A stretch of DNA of 64,000 nt. It comes from Ascarosepion bandense (lineage: Eukaryota > Mollusca > Cephalopoda > Sepiida > Sepiidae). The position numbers and the translations under genes were made by a program. The notes beneath the pieces were generated by a model. It made no database searches, was not told the origin of the DNA, and saw nothing but the letters and a program-made list of their open reading frames with translations. Of this stretch, positions 43,779 to 54,334 are shown in pieces (within the stretch, counting starts at the first letter, position 1; the number at the start of each line of letters is the position of its first letter). The stretch lies in NCBI GenBank assembly GCA_037127315.1, contig JBBBDQ010000445.1, positions 268,501 to 332,500 on the forward strand, read 5' to 3'.

Positions 43779-43870
43779 TAATTCGGCAGGATTCGAATCT
43801 AAGACCCCTATCAACATAGGGAAAACCACTAATTGATCTGGTGCGTCTTAGACCTCTCGACAACGAATGA
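43779..43870 (-). tRNA. tRNA-Leu-like pseudogene (class II)
   Basis: A 92-nt minus-strand segment has a near-complete acceptor stem (TCATTCG with CGAATTA, six of seven pairs). The D-arm text is GTCGAGAGGTCTAAGACGC and the T-arm has box B GATTCGAATCC. A long variable arm (CCCTAT with ATAGGG) marks a Leu/Ser-type tRNA. The anticodon arm (ACCA...TGGT) has a mismatch and an enlarged loop containing CAA, so it is a relic or SINE head, not a working tRNA. Confidence 0.55.
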
Positions 43871-43871
43871 C

Positions 43872-44586
43872 CAACAGTCTAAACAAAACGTCAAATCAAG
43901 CCTATATAATACAATTTTCGATTCTACGTAAATAACCACCTCTGCACTGAAATGTATTGTGATGTCAACAAATGTAAACATACAATGTTACGGAAATTCA
44001 CGAAGATTAACGAAATGTTTTTTTAAACAACCGAAGATTTGAAATTATTTGTTCGAACATTATTTTTGATGATACTCGTATTTAAGTAGACATTCTGTTT
44101 ATAATCACACACACGCGCATATATATATATATATTGTAATTTTGTTATTACACTGGTTTATAAAAGTATTATATCAATACACAAAGATTTTCATGTTTCA
44201 GAACGATACTGTTCTTCAGGTGATATTTTAAAATATATGGTGAAGATTATTTATTTAAAAAATATGTGGATTCATGGTTATTTAGAAAATCACGGAGTGT
44301 TAGTTGGACGAAGTTAACATGCTTGTAGGTGTGTCAATATTGCTCAACCAAAAGTGAGAATTAGGTTAAACTATGGAGTTGAAAATTTGGGTCGCAATAT
44401 ATGTGTAAATTTCTCGTTGGACACGTCTCGAAAAACCCACCGAGTATAAACGCGAAGGGGAAGAAATGGAAACAAAAAACGAAACGAACTAAGCACTTGA
44501 ACATTAGTCAAAGTACTAGTCGAAAGAAAAAAACCCGAGACGAGGAACCTAACACGTAAAGCGCTCAATACTCAAGTAGAGCAAAC
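43872..44586. other. No gene; short TA tract
   Basis: (TA)n at 44119-44133 and otherwise unplaced AT-rich DNA. TTTAAGTAGATATTCTGTTT (43687) recurs at 44081-44100. Confidence 0.4.
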
Positions 44587-44725
44587 AAGTAGCTAACCTA
44601 GAGAGCCAACGAACCTACCAAGGCTTCACCAAATTGGATCTTCAGGGAAAGTTGGCTCTACTTTCCCTGAAGATCCAATTTGGTGAAACCTTGGTAGGTT
44701 CGTTGGCTCTCTACGTTAGCTACTT
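44587..44725. repeat. Near-perfect 66 bp inverted repeat (foldback)
   Basis: Left arm 44587-44652 and right arm 44660-44725 are reverse complements at 64 of 66 positions, with only seven bases between. The right arm contains CTGAAGA, a small CCA/TGG hairpin and GAAACC. A (TA)n tract follows at 44742-44783. Confidence 0.95.
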
Positions 44726-44730
44726 ACATG

Positions 44731-44784
<54 letters not shown>

Positions 44785-44787
<3 letters not shown>

Positions 44788-45310
44788 CCTTGCCCCCCAA
44801 GCAAGGCAGTTTTACTGCCACTGTTGCGCAGGGGGTTACATAGGGGAAAGTGACGAGAAAGAGGCATTGGTTATAGGTAATGTCAGGAGGAGGGTAGTAG
44901 ACGGATGAGAATACTGAGGATGTGGGTGGAGTAGATGAAAAAAAGAGCTTGAGAGAATGGATGTGAGTTAGTGAGATAGATGTCTATTGACCTTACATTC
45001 AAATTTTTTTTTTTTTTTAAATCATCTTCTCACCCCAAGGAAGGCATTCTACTGCCACTGTTGCGCAGGTGGCTACATCGGGAAAAGTGATGAGAAAGAA
45101 GGGTTAGTTATAGGAAATGTCAGGAGGAGGGTAATAGACGGATGAGAATACTGGTGTAATGGGGGGGGGGAATGGAGAAAAGAGCTTGAGAGAAAGGATA
45201 CGACTCAGTGAGATAGATGTCTATGGACCTTACATTTAAATTCCTGGAGATTGTAGCTGTCTGGGAAGCAAGTATATGGAAGGGAATTCCTCAGGTGGGA
45301 AGTGAGAAAA
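44785..45310 (-). mobile_element. Two LINE-A 3' ends in tandem
   Basis: Two inverted tails (CCCCAAGCAAGGCAG at about 44796 and CACCCCAAGGAAGGC at about 45029) are each followed by the same 3' UTR (GTCAGGAGGAGGGTA, GACGGATGAGAATACTG). Each ends in the CCTTACATT...AAATT text. The second retains CTGGAGATTGTAGCTGTCTG, the LINE-A C-terminal coding block. Confidence 0.7.
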
Positions 45311-45339
45311 AAGCTGTTAGAGTAGAAATTGCAGTTTAT

Positions 45340-45342
45340 ATG

Positions 45343-45383
<41 letters not shown>

Positions 45384-45385
45384 TT
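45340..45385. repeat. (TA)n(GA)n microsatellite
   Basis: TA units to 45362, then GA units to 45383. Confidence 0.95.
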
Positions 45386-45389
45386 TTAT

Positions 45390-45730
45390 CTTTGATGATT
45401 AGGTAGATATACACAGATAGATACTAACAAAAATAAATAAATATAAATTGAAACAAATGTCGCTACTTATACAGGCATAAACTGTAAGAGTAAATATTAA
45501 TGACTTTTTTAAGTTACTCATTTTCTTTCTTCTTAATCACAAGAAATGCCATCTTAGGGAAAATTTTATTTTTTTTTTAATCTGATGATGACTTTAATGG
45601 TGAAATGCATTCTCAAATTTATTTTCGTGAAACGTTTCCACTTGTCAAAGATAAATGTATAAACATAAAATCATTCTTGGAAAATAAAAAATCCAACAGA
45701 ATCAGCTTTCATTTTTTGTTGTCAATTCTT
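45390..45730. other. No gene seen
   Basis: AT-rich. The text near 45581-45605 (CTGATGATGAC...GGTGAAATGC) superficially resembles a hammerhead core but lacks stems. Confidence 0.4.
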
Positions 45731-45734
45731 GAAA

Positions 45735-46235
45735 AAAAAGTTTTGTTTAACAGCATATCAACCTCTGTAGGTTATTTAATGCCAAAAAAGTAAGGTTTTA
45801 AGGTATTTTTTTTAATGTTCAGTTATAGTGAGAAGTTTGATTTAGTCAGATTTTGATGAAAAATTTTTATTATTATTATTATTATTTTTTTTTTTATATT
45901 AGAAAACTGAAGACGTCTTCAAAAATATATTGCTAGTAATAATTTTTCATCCTTCAAAAATGTTATGGTAATAATTTTTTTCCTTCAAAATTTATATTTT
46001 TCTATAAAAGTCTATTTTTACACTTATATTTTCATAGTATTTTGACACAAGTTTGGGGATAAACTATATGGCCATAGTTGGGACCCTAACAGGTGCTACC
46101 ACCCTGGGTCAGGGTGGACCTGGGAACAACAGCAATTAAGAGGTGGTCCCATGCTCCTCAAAACCTCCAATCTCCTGATTTAGAGGCCTTGCTGCGAGAT
46201 TTAGTTTATTGTCGTACCCAGGACCATGAGAAAAA
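45735..46235 (+). repeat. R30 repeat family, copy 2
   Basis: AACAGCATATCAACCTCTGT to AGGCCTTGCTGCGAG. Only about one 30 bp motif (TATAAAAGTCTATTTTTA, 46003) is present, against some 30 in the 56 kb copy. Confidence 0.8.
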
Positions 46236-46239
46236 AAAA

Positions 46240-47318
46240 ATGAAATAAATCCAGTTTGATTAGAATTTTAAAAACTGCTTCAGAAAACAATAAAAATTAT
46301 ATCAAAAGAAAAACTGCTCTTTTGATGTACTGTTTTTTTTTTTTTTCCGGCTAGGTTTGTTAAATTGCCTTGAATCAAATGATATTATGACGATTTCTCT
46401 CGAAAAGGTCAAGAGTTTCATCATCACTGCACAGCTGGAAGCAAATAATTCATAGAAACCGAATGCTTTTAGATCCATTCCAAAGTCAAGAACCACCACA
46501 TTGCAATGAAAAGGTCAAGCTCATGCCCTTGATATCTTCTAAGAAAGCCCGATCGTTTGGTATGCTCTTCTGGACTGAACATGCTACACGAAGGCCAATA
46601 GTTTCATGGGTTAAAGCATACAAATGACTTGACATCTTAAATAAACAGGTTGTCTCATAAAGAAATAGGGAAAAGCTGCAGGGAGGGGAAATAATTTTGG
46701 CACATTAACTTTCTTTACATCTTCCTTAGGTTATGACACGTGTCAGAATTGAAAAATATTGATTCTTTTTTTTGTTTTAATGTATTTAAAAGTGGGAAGT
46801 CATGTCTATCATACTGGTACAGTATCAAATCAGTCCCTGACTTTTTAATGAGATACTGGTCTTAGGTGTTTTGGATACAAAAAAGATTTTTGGCTGTAGT
46901 GGTACAAAACGATTTAAATAAAACACACACACACACATAGACGAGTGAATGAAGTAATTCCCAGAGAGTCTACAAAATTATGGTGTCAAGATGCCGAAGG
47001 CAACATCAGCTAAGTGACAAACCTTTCACTTGCATTATATTTATATATTCATTTATTCAAATAAAGAACAAAACTTTATGTAAATTATTAAAAATATATA
47101 TTTCTTTATTCATTTAGAAAAGGTAGTGAAAAAAATAAAATAATTTTTTTCCCCAAAAAAATTTTTAAAAAAAATTTAAATAAAAATCCAATAAAAAATA
47201 TGCATATATTAACACTTAAAATTTACATTTGTAAATAATAGATAAGGTCAATAACTCCATAAAAGTTAGAGATCAGTATTATGAACATGACCTCTGTCAC
47301 TCTTCTAAAGAAGGGAGG

Positions 47319-47354
<36 letters not shown>

Positions 47355-47660
47355 ATATTTTTCAATTTGGTCAAGTGGCGTGGCTGAAGCAAAAGTCAAA
47401 AGAAAGTTGATGTACAATATTTATTACCCAGAAGAATGTTTTTTTAAAGTGGGACCAGCCTAATTAAGTAGTATTCAAGTTGAAATCATTTTTAAAAAAA
47501 ATAAAAAAAGAATTAAAAAAATATAAAAAAAGTAAAAACAACAAACAAAAAAGATTTTTTAAATTCATGTTTTTTATGTTTTTTTAACCCCCATTTTGTA
47601 ACATTACAAAAATAGAACAAAAGCTAGATTTGATTAAAAACTAAAAGGTCCATATAAACT
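46240..47660. other. DNAJC2 downstream region, no further gene seen
   Basis: Downstream of the DNAJC2 stop on the minus strand. Contains an A30-plus run at 47320-47350 and several candidate minus-strand AATAAA signals (plus-strand TTTATT, e.g. 47105, 47053). The true 3' end cannot be fixed from sequence. Confidence 0.4.
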
Positions 47661-47670
47661 GCTGAAATTG

Positions 47671-47739
47671 TCATGTCTTCTTCGCCTTGGCTGCTGCAGT
47701 CTGTGCCATTTTCTTAGCACGTACCATCTCAACCAGCTC
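47671..47739 (-). CDS. DNAJC2: DNAJC2 (MPP11/Zuotin) last coding exon
   Basis: DNAJC2 is a ribosome-associated J-domain protein that works with an Hsp70 at the nascent-chain exit and also acts on chromatin through SANT domains. This exon encodes the final 22 residues (ELVEMVRAKKMAQTAAAKAK, then KT) and TGA at 47671-47673. A pyrimidine-rich acceptor ending CAG lies just upstream on the minus strand (plus 47740-47742). The ELVEMV.AKK wording follows directly after the second SANT domain in the vertebrate protein, and the phase-0 junction matches the exon at 55509. The Lys-rich tail is shorter than the human one. Confidence 0.88.
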   Translation of the reverse strand, partial: ELVEMVRAKKMAQTAAAKAKKT

Positions 47740-47742
47740 CTG

Positions 47743-47930
47743 AAAGGAGAAAAAAAATAAATAAATAATGATAATCACGGAGCAATCAATTCATATAAAA
47801 GAGACGAGTCTTCAGTCTTTGTTATTCATAAAACAATCCTCTCTACTAAAATAAAAGATCATTGTGTATTTATGACAGATGGAAAAAATATTTACATTAT
47901 GTATATAACACTAAAATCCGCCTTCCTCCA
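47743..47930. other. DNAJC2 intron start region
   Basis: Intron sequence next to the last exon; nothing further recognised. Confidence 0.5.
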
Positions 47931-47937
47931 CCGAGCA

Positions 47938-47968
47938 CCCATAGCTTAGAGGTAGAATCACAGCCTTC
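47938..47968 (+). mobile_element. SINE-C head fragment
   Basis: CACCGAGCACCCATAGCTTA, then GAGGTAGAATC matches the box A region of the 40.6 and 51.2 kb SINE-C copies. It is abruptly replaced by Penelope-like coding at about 47972. Confidence 0.55.
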
Positions 47969-47971
47969 AAT

Positions 47972-49690
47972 TTGACATAATGGACTTTTATCCATACATT
48001 TCTAAAGACCTTTTCACTCTGGCTTTGGAGTTTGCACAGGAATATTCCAATATTTCGACCAATGATCTGGATATTATTTTAAAATGTAGAAGTTCTGTTC
48101 TGATCTACAACGAAGAACAATAGACTAAAAAGACCTCTGATGGATATTTTGATATTTCAATGGGTTCTTTGGATTCTGCTGAAGCCTCAAATCTAGTGGG
48201 ATTATTTATTCTTTATAATTTAACTGCTTACAATTGTGTGGATACAGGTAGTATAGGTCTTTATAGAGATGATGCATTACTGATTGTTCAAGATTCTACT
48301 AAAATTAGAGTAGATAATTTTAGGAATACACAGGGAATTAAAAAGTTTAGGTCTTAAAGTAAAAATAACCACCAACATTAAGCAGGTAGACTTCTTAGAC
48401 GTTACTTTGGACCTTAACAATAATTCTTTCCAACCTTATATGATGGTTAACTAACCCAATTTATATAAATCCTAATTCTAACCACTACCCATCAGTTATT
48501 AAGAATATACCATCTTCTATTGAATCTAGACTCAGCAATAACTCATCTAAGAAAGTAATTTTTAATCAGCATAGCAAATTTTATAATTCTGCCCTCAGGA
48601 ACAGCAGTTATAAGGATACTGCTATCAAAATCAGAAATCCTATTGGTAATGATAAGATCTATTGAACAGGTTAAGAGGCTCATCCCTTGTTCCCTGTTTA
48701 GGATGTGGTTTCCGGCTTTCTCTTTCCCAATCTTCTCACTTTGTTTTCTTGTTTTTTTTTTCAATTGGAGTAGATAGATCTATCTATCGCCCGGTTCACA
48801 CTCCACCCATGTCTATTGAACAGGTTAAGAGGCTCATCCCTTGTTCCCTGTTTAGGATATGGTTTCCGGCTTTCTCTTTTCCGATCTTTTCACTATTATG
48901 TAGCCCCCTGCACATCAGTGGCGTTACTGCCTTGCTCGGGATGATACGATTAAAAAAAAAAAAAATCATGTAGTTTACTCCTCCTTACAATATGATGGTT
49001 AAAACTAAATTGGGAGAAAACTTCTGAAACCTTATTAATAAACACTTTCCCATAACTAATCCTCTCAGTAAAATATTCAATAATAATACTCTTAAGTTAA
49101 GCTATTGTTGTACAGATAATCTAGAAAAATTTAAAAAAAAAAACAATAACAAAGTTCTCAACAAGTATAGAAACTAAAAAAAACTTGGTGTATATATATA
49201 TATATATATATAACTATATATAACAAAACTAATATCAGTGGATGTAATTGTAGAAATTCTAAAGAAAGCCCACTGCATAATAATTGCTTAGTTAGTTCCA
49301 TAGTTTATCTTTGTACTATCTTTACAATTGAAAATGCTGATACAAAAAAGTTTTATATCGGTTCTACTAAAATCCCATTCAAAACTTGCTGGTATTAACA
49401 CACACTATCTTTCAATAATAGTTCTTATAAATACAGTACTTTGTTATCCAAGTACTTTTGGTATTTAAAAGAAAAAAACAAAACACCTACTGTTAAATGG
49501 AAAGTTCTTACAAACTTGTAATTCTCTCCATGAACTTGTTACCTTTGTCTCACTGAGAAGTTAGAAATTATCAAATTAAGGACAAGGTTAACTTGTTAAA
49601 CCACGGAAATGAACTTACTGTTCATTGTAAGCATAGTTTATTATTTACTTTACAATACGGGTTATAATATTAAGAATTTAGATATACTAA
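47972..49690 (+). pseudogene. Penelope-like element: RT and GIY-YIG remains
   Basis: Broken plus-strand frames read FDIMDFYPSISKDLFTLALE (from about 47972), an RT motif A block, and then GLYRDDALLIVQ (about 48260), the catalytic YxDD. Downstream is VDFLDVTLDLNN (about 48390). The C-terminal endonuclease reads VYLCTIFTIENADTKKFYIG (from about 49307), then STKIPFK and later YKYSTLLSKYFWYLKEKNK, the GIY-YIG domain typical of Penelope-like elements. Stops, frameshifts and a SINE-B insertion (48655-48960) disable it. Lies in the DNAJC2 last intron, antisense to the gene. Confidence 0.8.
48655..48962 (+). mobile_element. SINE-B dimer
   Basis: Two units (each GTCTATTGAACAGGTTAAG or similar to TTTCCGGCTTTCTCTTT), joined by a T-rich linker containing TCAATTGGAGTAGATAGATC. 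They are followed by one LINE-A tail (GTAGCCCCCTGCACATCAGT) and oligo-A. Inserted in the Penelope-like element. Confidence 0.85.
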
Positions 49691-50030
49691 TTTCACTGCT
49701 GTCAATTGTTATTTGCCTTTATTTAATGGTTATTTTTATCTGATTTGGATGTTCTAATTAATTTTTGCTAGGTATTTCATTTGGCATATATCATATTAAT
49801 ATTTGCTGAGTACTCATCAAGTTATATAGTTGTGAGGTATTTAATCTAATAATAATTATCATGTCCACATTCGATATATTTTATTCTAGCAAGCATCATC
49901 TGATTAATATTTAACACATTTTTATTATAACACCAAATGTTAAATATTTAATAAATGTGATTTTCAAAGCATCAATTTCTCATTGTTTCTAAATTTTTTA
50001 TTAGTGCCTGGTTTTAACTGTTTTTATTTG

Positions 50031-50073
<43 letters not shown>

Positions 50074-50600
50074 TGTGTGTGTATATATAATTATTCAGCT
50101 ATTTGACAAGATTATGAATTTCACTATAAAAACTGCACCAGGGTTCCAAATGCACAGGGAATACTGGAGGGGTGTAGTGAGTTCTATCTCGGCCAAGGTC
50201 GCAGGATGACGATAAGGAGAATAAATCTGGTAAGAAGATACATCGTTGTCTTACATCCCTTTCGATTTTTGTATATCTGCTGAATACATTTCCTGTCGGT
50301 GTGCAAGCAATTTGTTGCCAGTATGGATACTTGATTATTCTAATGTCTTTCCCAGATATATCAAGGTTGCTGAGGTCATGGCAATTCTAAGTTTACTAAG
50401 CATACACAATCAATGGTGCATAAAAATATTGTATTAAACAGTGTATGTATGCATGTTCTTTTAACTATTAAGGCTTGCCATCCTATTTTTAAGATGGTAT
50501 GCTTTAATGCAATAAAATATTGACTTACATCAACAGCAGGCAGCAACAGTCTGAAGATTGCATGAAGCATGAAATGGATTATTGCTGGATTGTGTGTGTG
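49691..50600. other. DNAJC2 intron, no gene
   Basis: AT-rich, with (TA)n at about 50036-50070 followed by (GT)n. Confidence 0.5.
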
Positions 50601-50617
50601 TGTATGTGTGTGTGTAC

Positions 50618-50917
50618 TAGCAGTATAGCCCGGCATTGCTCGGGTGTAATGAAAGCTTTAAAACTATTCCATGGTCCTGGAGCTCAGACTCAGCCTAAAG
50701 AATATTTGTGTGAAGTTTGGTGAGAATCGGATAAAAATTGTGGATTTGTATAAAGGACAGGACATACAGACAAACACACACACACACACACAAACATCTT
50801 GCCTTTTATATATATATAAAAAAATCGATTTTCTGCACTATTGTAAGAACTGCAACATTGAAACTTCTGAATATCGTTTCTTATGTCTTTGTTTAATTTG
50901 ATTAAAATCGGACCACT
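50618..50917 (-). mobile_element. Helitron-like element, 3' part
   Basis: The minus-strand CTAG end (50618-50621) and the hairpin (ACCCGAGCAATGCCGGGC) are present. The middle carries an internal deletion, and the element ends at the SINE-B junction at 50918. Confidence 0.65.
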
Positions 50918-51058
50918 CAAGAGGCTCATCCTTTGTTTCCTGTTTAGGATGTGGCTTCCGGTTCTCTCTTTTCCAATCTCTTCACTCTTATGTAGCCCCC
51001 TGCACATTAGTGGTGTTACCACCTTGCTCGGGGTGATATGATTAAAAAAAAAAAAAAA
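50918..51058 (+). mobile_element. SINE-B 3' part
   Basis: AAGAGGCTCATCCTTTGTTT through the LINE-A tail (GTAGCCCCCTGCACATTAGT, GCCTTGCTCGGGGTGATA) and oligo-A. Confidence 0.8.
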
Positions 51059-51062
51059 TCAC

Positions 51063-51093
<31 letters not shown>

Positions 51094-51099
51094 TACACA

Positions 51100-51372
51100 A
51101 GGTAGAATGGTAGACTTTGAAAAACAGTAGCTTCCCTGGCATGTACACATCACTCATTCACTAATGAATTAGAGCACTCTGACTATTGGGCATGTATAAT
51201 GATAATATACATGCTAAAATGTCTGCCTTCTTCTACCGACCGTCCATAGCCCAGAGGTAGAATCTCCGACTGACGCCACTTTGGTCGGGTTTCAATCCTG
51301 GGTTAAAAGCAATCGGAATCTAACTGTACTGATGAGCTGTGATACAGCAAAATAGATCTGTGTGCAGATGAC

Positions 51373-51373
<1 letters not shown>
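51100..51373 (+). mobile_element. SINE-C, second full copy
   Basis: Same order as 40455-40757: leader (AGACTTTGAAAAACAGTAGC), box A-like AGCCCAGAGGTAGAA, box B-like GGGTTTCAATCCTGGG and then the hammerhead. (TA)n/(CA)n lies upstream and (TA)n(GT)n downstream. Confidence 0.8.
51317..51373 (+). ncRNA. Hammerhead ribozyme, probably inactive copy
   Basis: CTGATGA (51329-51335) and stem II GCTGT/ACAGC are retained, but GAAA has become AAAA (51349-51352) and the cleavage base is G (51362). Stem I is CTGTA with TGCAG: relative to the 40.7 kb copy both members of the fourth pair changed (C-G to T-A), so pairing is kept. Confidence 0.75.
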
Positions 51374-51374
<1 letters not shown>

Positions 51375-51412
<38 letters not shown>

Positions 51413-51980
51413 TCTCCCCACCTCTCTGTTTATATTAGAATGTATACTTGGGTGCATGGGTTTGTCTACATATTAATGTATACATGTATATGAGTGTACA
51501 TATGGTTTTTAGAACTAATAGACATATTGATATTTTGTTTTACTTGCTGATGTGTATGTTTACATATATTAGTATGTATGTGCATATATGTATATAGTTG
51601 TGCCTTTATATATGTATATTCTAGTATTTGTGTGTGGATATGTTCGGATGTCCTTATATATATATGTGTGTGTGTGTGTATATTTGTATTTTTTGTCTCT
51701 GCAAATTTATATGCGCGTATGCTTCTGTGTGAATACTTCTGTGCTTATTTGCATATATTTATGCTAGAAGTTGTGTAAGTAGTTTCATGTATGTGATTAT
51801 GATGACCTGTGGAGTTTTTTGTTGTATACGTTTTAGTTTTTAGCTTGTGTATTTGCATGAGTATATATATATATATATATATATAAAATCGCATTTATTT
51901 ATCCTTGCACTGATATATGACTGCGTCTGAATTGACCTCATTGATTCTAGGCACTTGTCATCTTGCAAGTTCGCTCTTCA
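51375..51980. other. GT/TA-rich non-coding
   Basis: Loose TGTATATG repeats and (GT)n; open frames are low-complexity. Confidence 0.5.
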
Positions 51981-51982
51981 AT

Positions 51983-52188
51983 TTTTCTTTTTTTTTTAAT
52001 CATATCACCCCAAGCAAGGCGAAAACGCCACTGATGCACAGGGGGCTACGTAAGAGTGAAAAGATTGGAAAAGAGAAAGCCGGAAACCACATCCTAAACA
52101 GGAAACAAGGGATGAGCCTCTTCACCTGTTCAATAGACGTGGATGGAGTGTGAACCGGGCGATACTTTAGTCTATCTACTCCAATTAT
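51983..52188 (-). mobile_element. SINE-B monomer with LINE-A tail
   Basis: Inverted tail (ATCACCCCAAGCAAGGC, GCCACTGATGCACAGG) and one unit with CGTGGATGGAGTGTGAACCG and TCTATCTACTCCAATT. Confidence 0.85.
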
Positions 52189-52189
52189 G

Positions 52190-52770
52190 TTTCCAATATT
52201 GTAGCCTTTACAGACAGTTTCCAAAACTGACTTTGAAATTTAACGGATATATTGACACATCAAAAAAACAAAATTTTAAAATTTATGGATGTACATGTGT
52301 GTGCGTATAAGAGTCTGTATGTGTGTACATGTGCCAGTGTGTGTTCGTGTGCGCATATACTTGTCTATTTGTCCATATGTAGATGTCTTTAGATTTGAAT
52401 ATGTGTACACCCATGTCCTTTACTCGTTTAATATCTAAATAACTTTATAACAACCTAGATCTAATGCTTTTGTTAAACTTAGAATTTAAAACTTGTAATA
52501 AAAAAGTCAAGTGAATCTAATAATCGATTAATAATGCTGATCTCTGTTTTAATCAAATATTAATGTTAAGGCCCCAATAAATTATTTTTAATGTCTGTTT
52601 TTATATTCTTCAAATGAAAATTGCTTTGTTTAGATTGGTCCACTTGACGTAACAATGACTCCCTGATTAAGGGGGGGGGGGGTTTAGCTAGTATTGAACT
52701 TTTTAAAATTCTCCAGCTTGGAATAAACTTCATCACTTGATAAGACACAGATAGTGTCAAAACAAAATGG
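52190..52770. other. No gene seen
   Basis: AT-rich with a G10 run near 52672-52682. Confidence 0.4.
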
Positions 52771-52771
52771 A

Positions 52772-52773
<2 letters not shown>

Positions 52774-52821
<48 letters not shown>

Positions 52822-53060
52822 AAATATAAGAGACAATGAATGTCTATTATGTTTAATCATGAGCCGTTCTAAGCGTTGTATTTTGGCTTTAATTTCAGGT
52901 GAAAATAAAGACAAAAATTGTCCAACATTTGGATATTTTTTTATTATGTTGGTTCTAAGCTTTCGGCTCACACGAGCCATCTTCAGAAAGGTTACAGGGA
53001 CGTTAACATAAATACATCCACCATCAAAGATGATTTTATCTTGTGTTGACATAAAACATT
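52774..53060. repeat. TA-flanked foldback family, single arm
   Basis: (TA)n at 52774-52816, then TAAATATAAGAGACAATGAA, CATGAGCCGTTCTAAGCG, AAAATTGTCCAACATTTGGA and AGCCATCTTCAGAAAGGTTA. The same text forms both arms at 63650-64000. Minus-strand text contains CTGAAGA, a GGCTC/GAGCC hairpin and GAAAGC. Confidence 0.8.
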
Positions 53061-53254
53061 GCTAAGCAATGATAACAGTCACTGAATAGCAGACACAGTT
53101 TGTAAATTTGTAATGCGGTTCTATGACCTCACACCGTGAGAGACTGAAATGTTAACAGAACCATATATACAATGTAATGTTTTATGACTAGATTTAAACG
53201 TGATTTTATGAAGTGCAGGTTGTTTTGATTTAATATAGATGGCCTACAATATAT

Positions 53255-53540
53255 AGAAAAAAGTGTCTTTAATCTAATATGTTCCACTTTTAACAAGCTT
53301 CTTCACAGATTTATTGAAAATGAATGATTTAAAAATTCAAGAGACAGTATATTGATTGAGGTATGGTTTCATTGGTCAGATACGCATCACATGTGATAAA
53401 GCAATGATGAATGTTAAATGTAAAAAAAAACAACTTATGTCCGTTTTTAATTGTTTTTTAAATCATTCGTCTTTAATAAATCTCTGAAGAAGTTTGTTAT
53501 AAGTGAAACGTTAGATTAAAGACACTTTTTTCTACTTGTT
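53255..53540. repeat. Inverted repeat, about 80 bp arms
   Basis: AAAAAAGTGTCTTTAATCTA (from 53260) with AAGCTTCTTCACAGATTTAT pairs with AATAAATCTCTGAAGAAGTT and TTAGATTAAAGACACTTTTT (to 53533). The right arm reads CTGAAGA, a weak hairpin, then GAAACG. (TA)n follows at 53556. Confidence 0.8.
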
Positions 53541-53554
53541 CTTTACTTATTCTA

Positions 53555-53555
<1 letters not shown>

Positions 53556-53602
<47 letters not shown>
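53556..53602. repeat. (TA)n microsatellite
   Basis: About 22 TA units; another of about 27 units lies at 53778-53830. Confidence 0.95.
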
Positions 53603-53605
<3 letters not shown>

Positions 53606-53773
53606 GACTAATATTATATATAAGCAAGTAAATTAACCACATTTCATTGTCTGATATAGCTATTGAGTTGCAGTATGCTATCATTATGATAACTATATAT
53701 CTATGCTCTACTTCTGTATTGAGCACCTTTTGAAAGTAAATATCTGTAGAATATACTTTCATTAGTTTAAACT

Positions 53774-53833
<60 letters not shown>

Positions 53834-53839
53834 CTAAAC

Positions 53840-54190
53840 ATATGCTGTTAAATATAAGAGACAATGAATGTTTATTATGTTTAATCATGAGCCGTTCTAA
53901 ACGTCTTATTTTGGCTTTAATTTCAGTTGAAAATAAAGACAAAAATTCTCCAAGCGGAGTTTTATGTCAACACAAAATAAAATTGTCGGTGATGGTGGAT
54001 TTTATAATATTTCAGTTTGAACGACTTCTCTGAAGCTTAGAAGAAAACTAATAAATAATTATCCAAATGTTGAAGAATTTTTGTCTTTATTTTCAACTGA
54101 AATTAAAGCAAAAATACGACGTTTAGAATGGCTCATGATTAAACATAATAGACATTCATTGTCTCTTATATTTAACAGCATGTTTAGAAA
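53840..54190. repeat. Foldback element, arms about 110 bp
   Basis: TGCTGTTAAATATAAGAGAC ... GACAAAAATTCTCCAA (53843-53955) pairs with TTGAAGAATTTTTGTCTTTA ... GTCTCTTATATTTAACAGCA (54069-54181). Same family as 52774-53060 and 63640-64000. The central part differs (GTCGGTGATGGTGGATTTTA). (TA)n flanks both sides. Confidence 0.9.
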
Positions 54191-54334
54191 ATTACTTGCT
54201 GCATCAATATACTATATATATATATATATATATATAATTTTGATTGTTTAATTACTTAGTTTCTGGTCATAATAAGGTTAGACCAGTGCACATTTGTATT
54301 AAAAAGTGTTCAATACAATTATATTGTAGAACTT

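Noticed and set aside
44371..44568. Short minus-strand frame
   Set aside because: 65 codons, no domain, no element context.
45570..45610. Possible hammerhead core CTGATGA ... GAAA
   Set aside because: The bases between do not form stem II and no stem I partner is visible.
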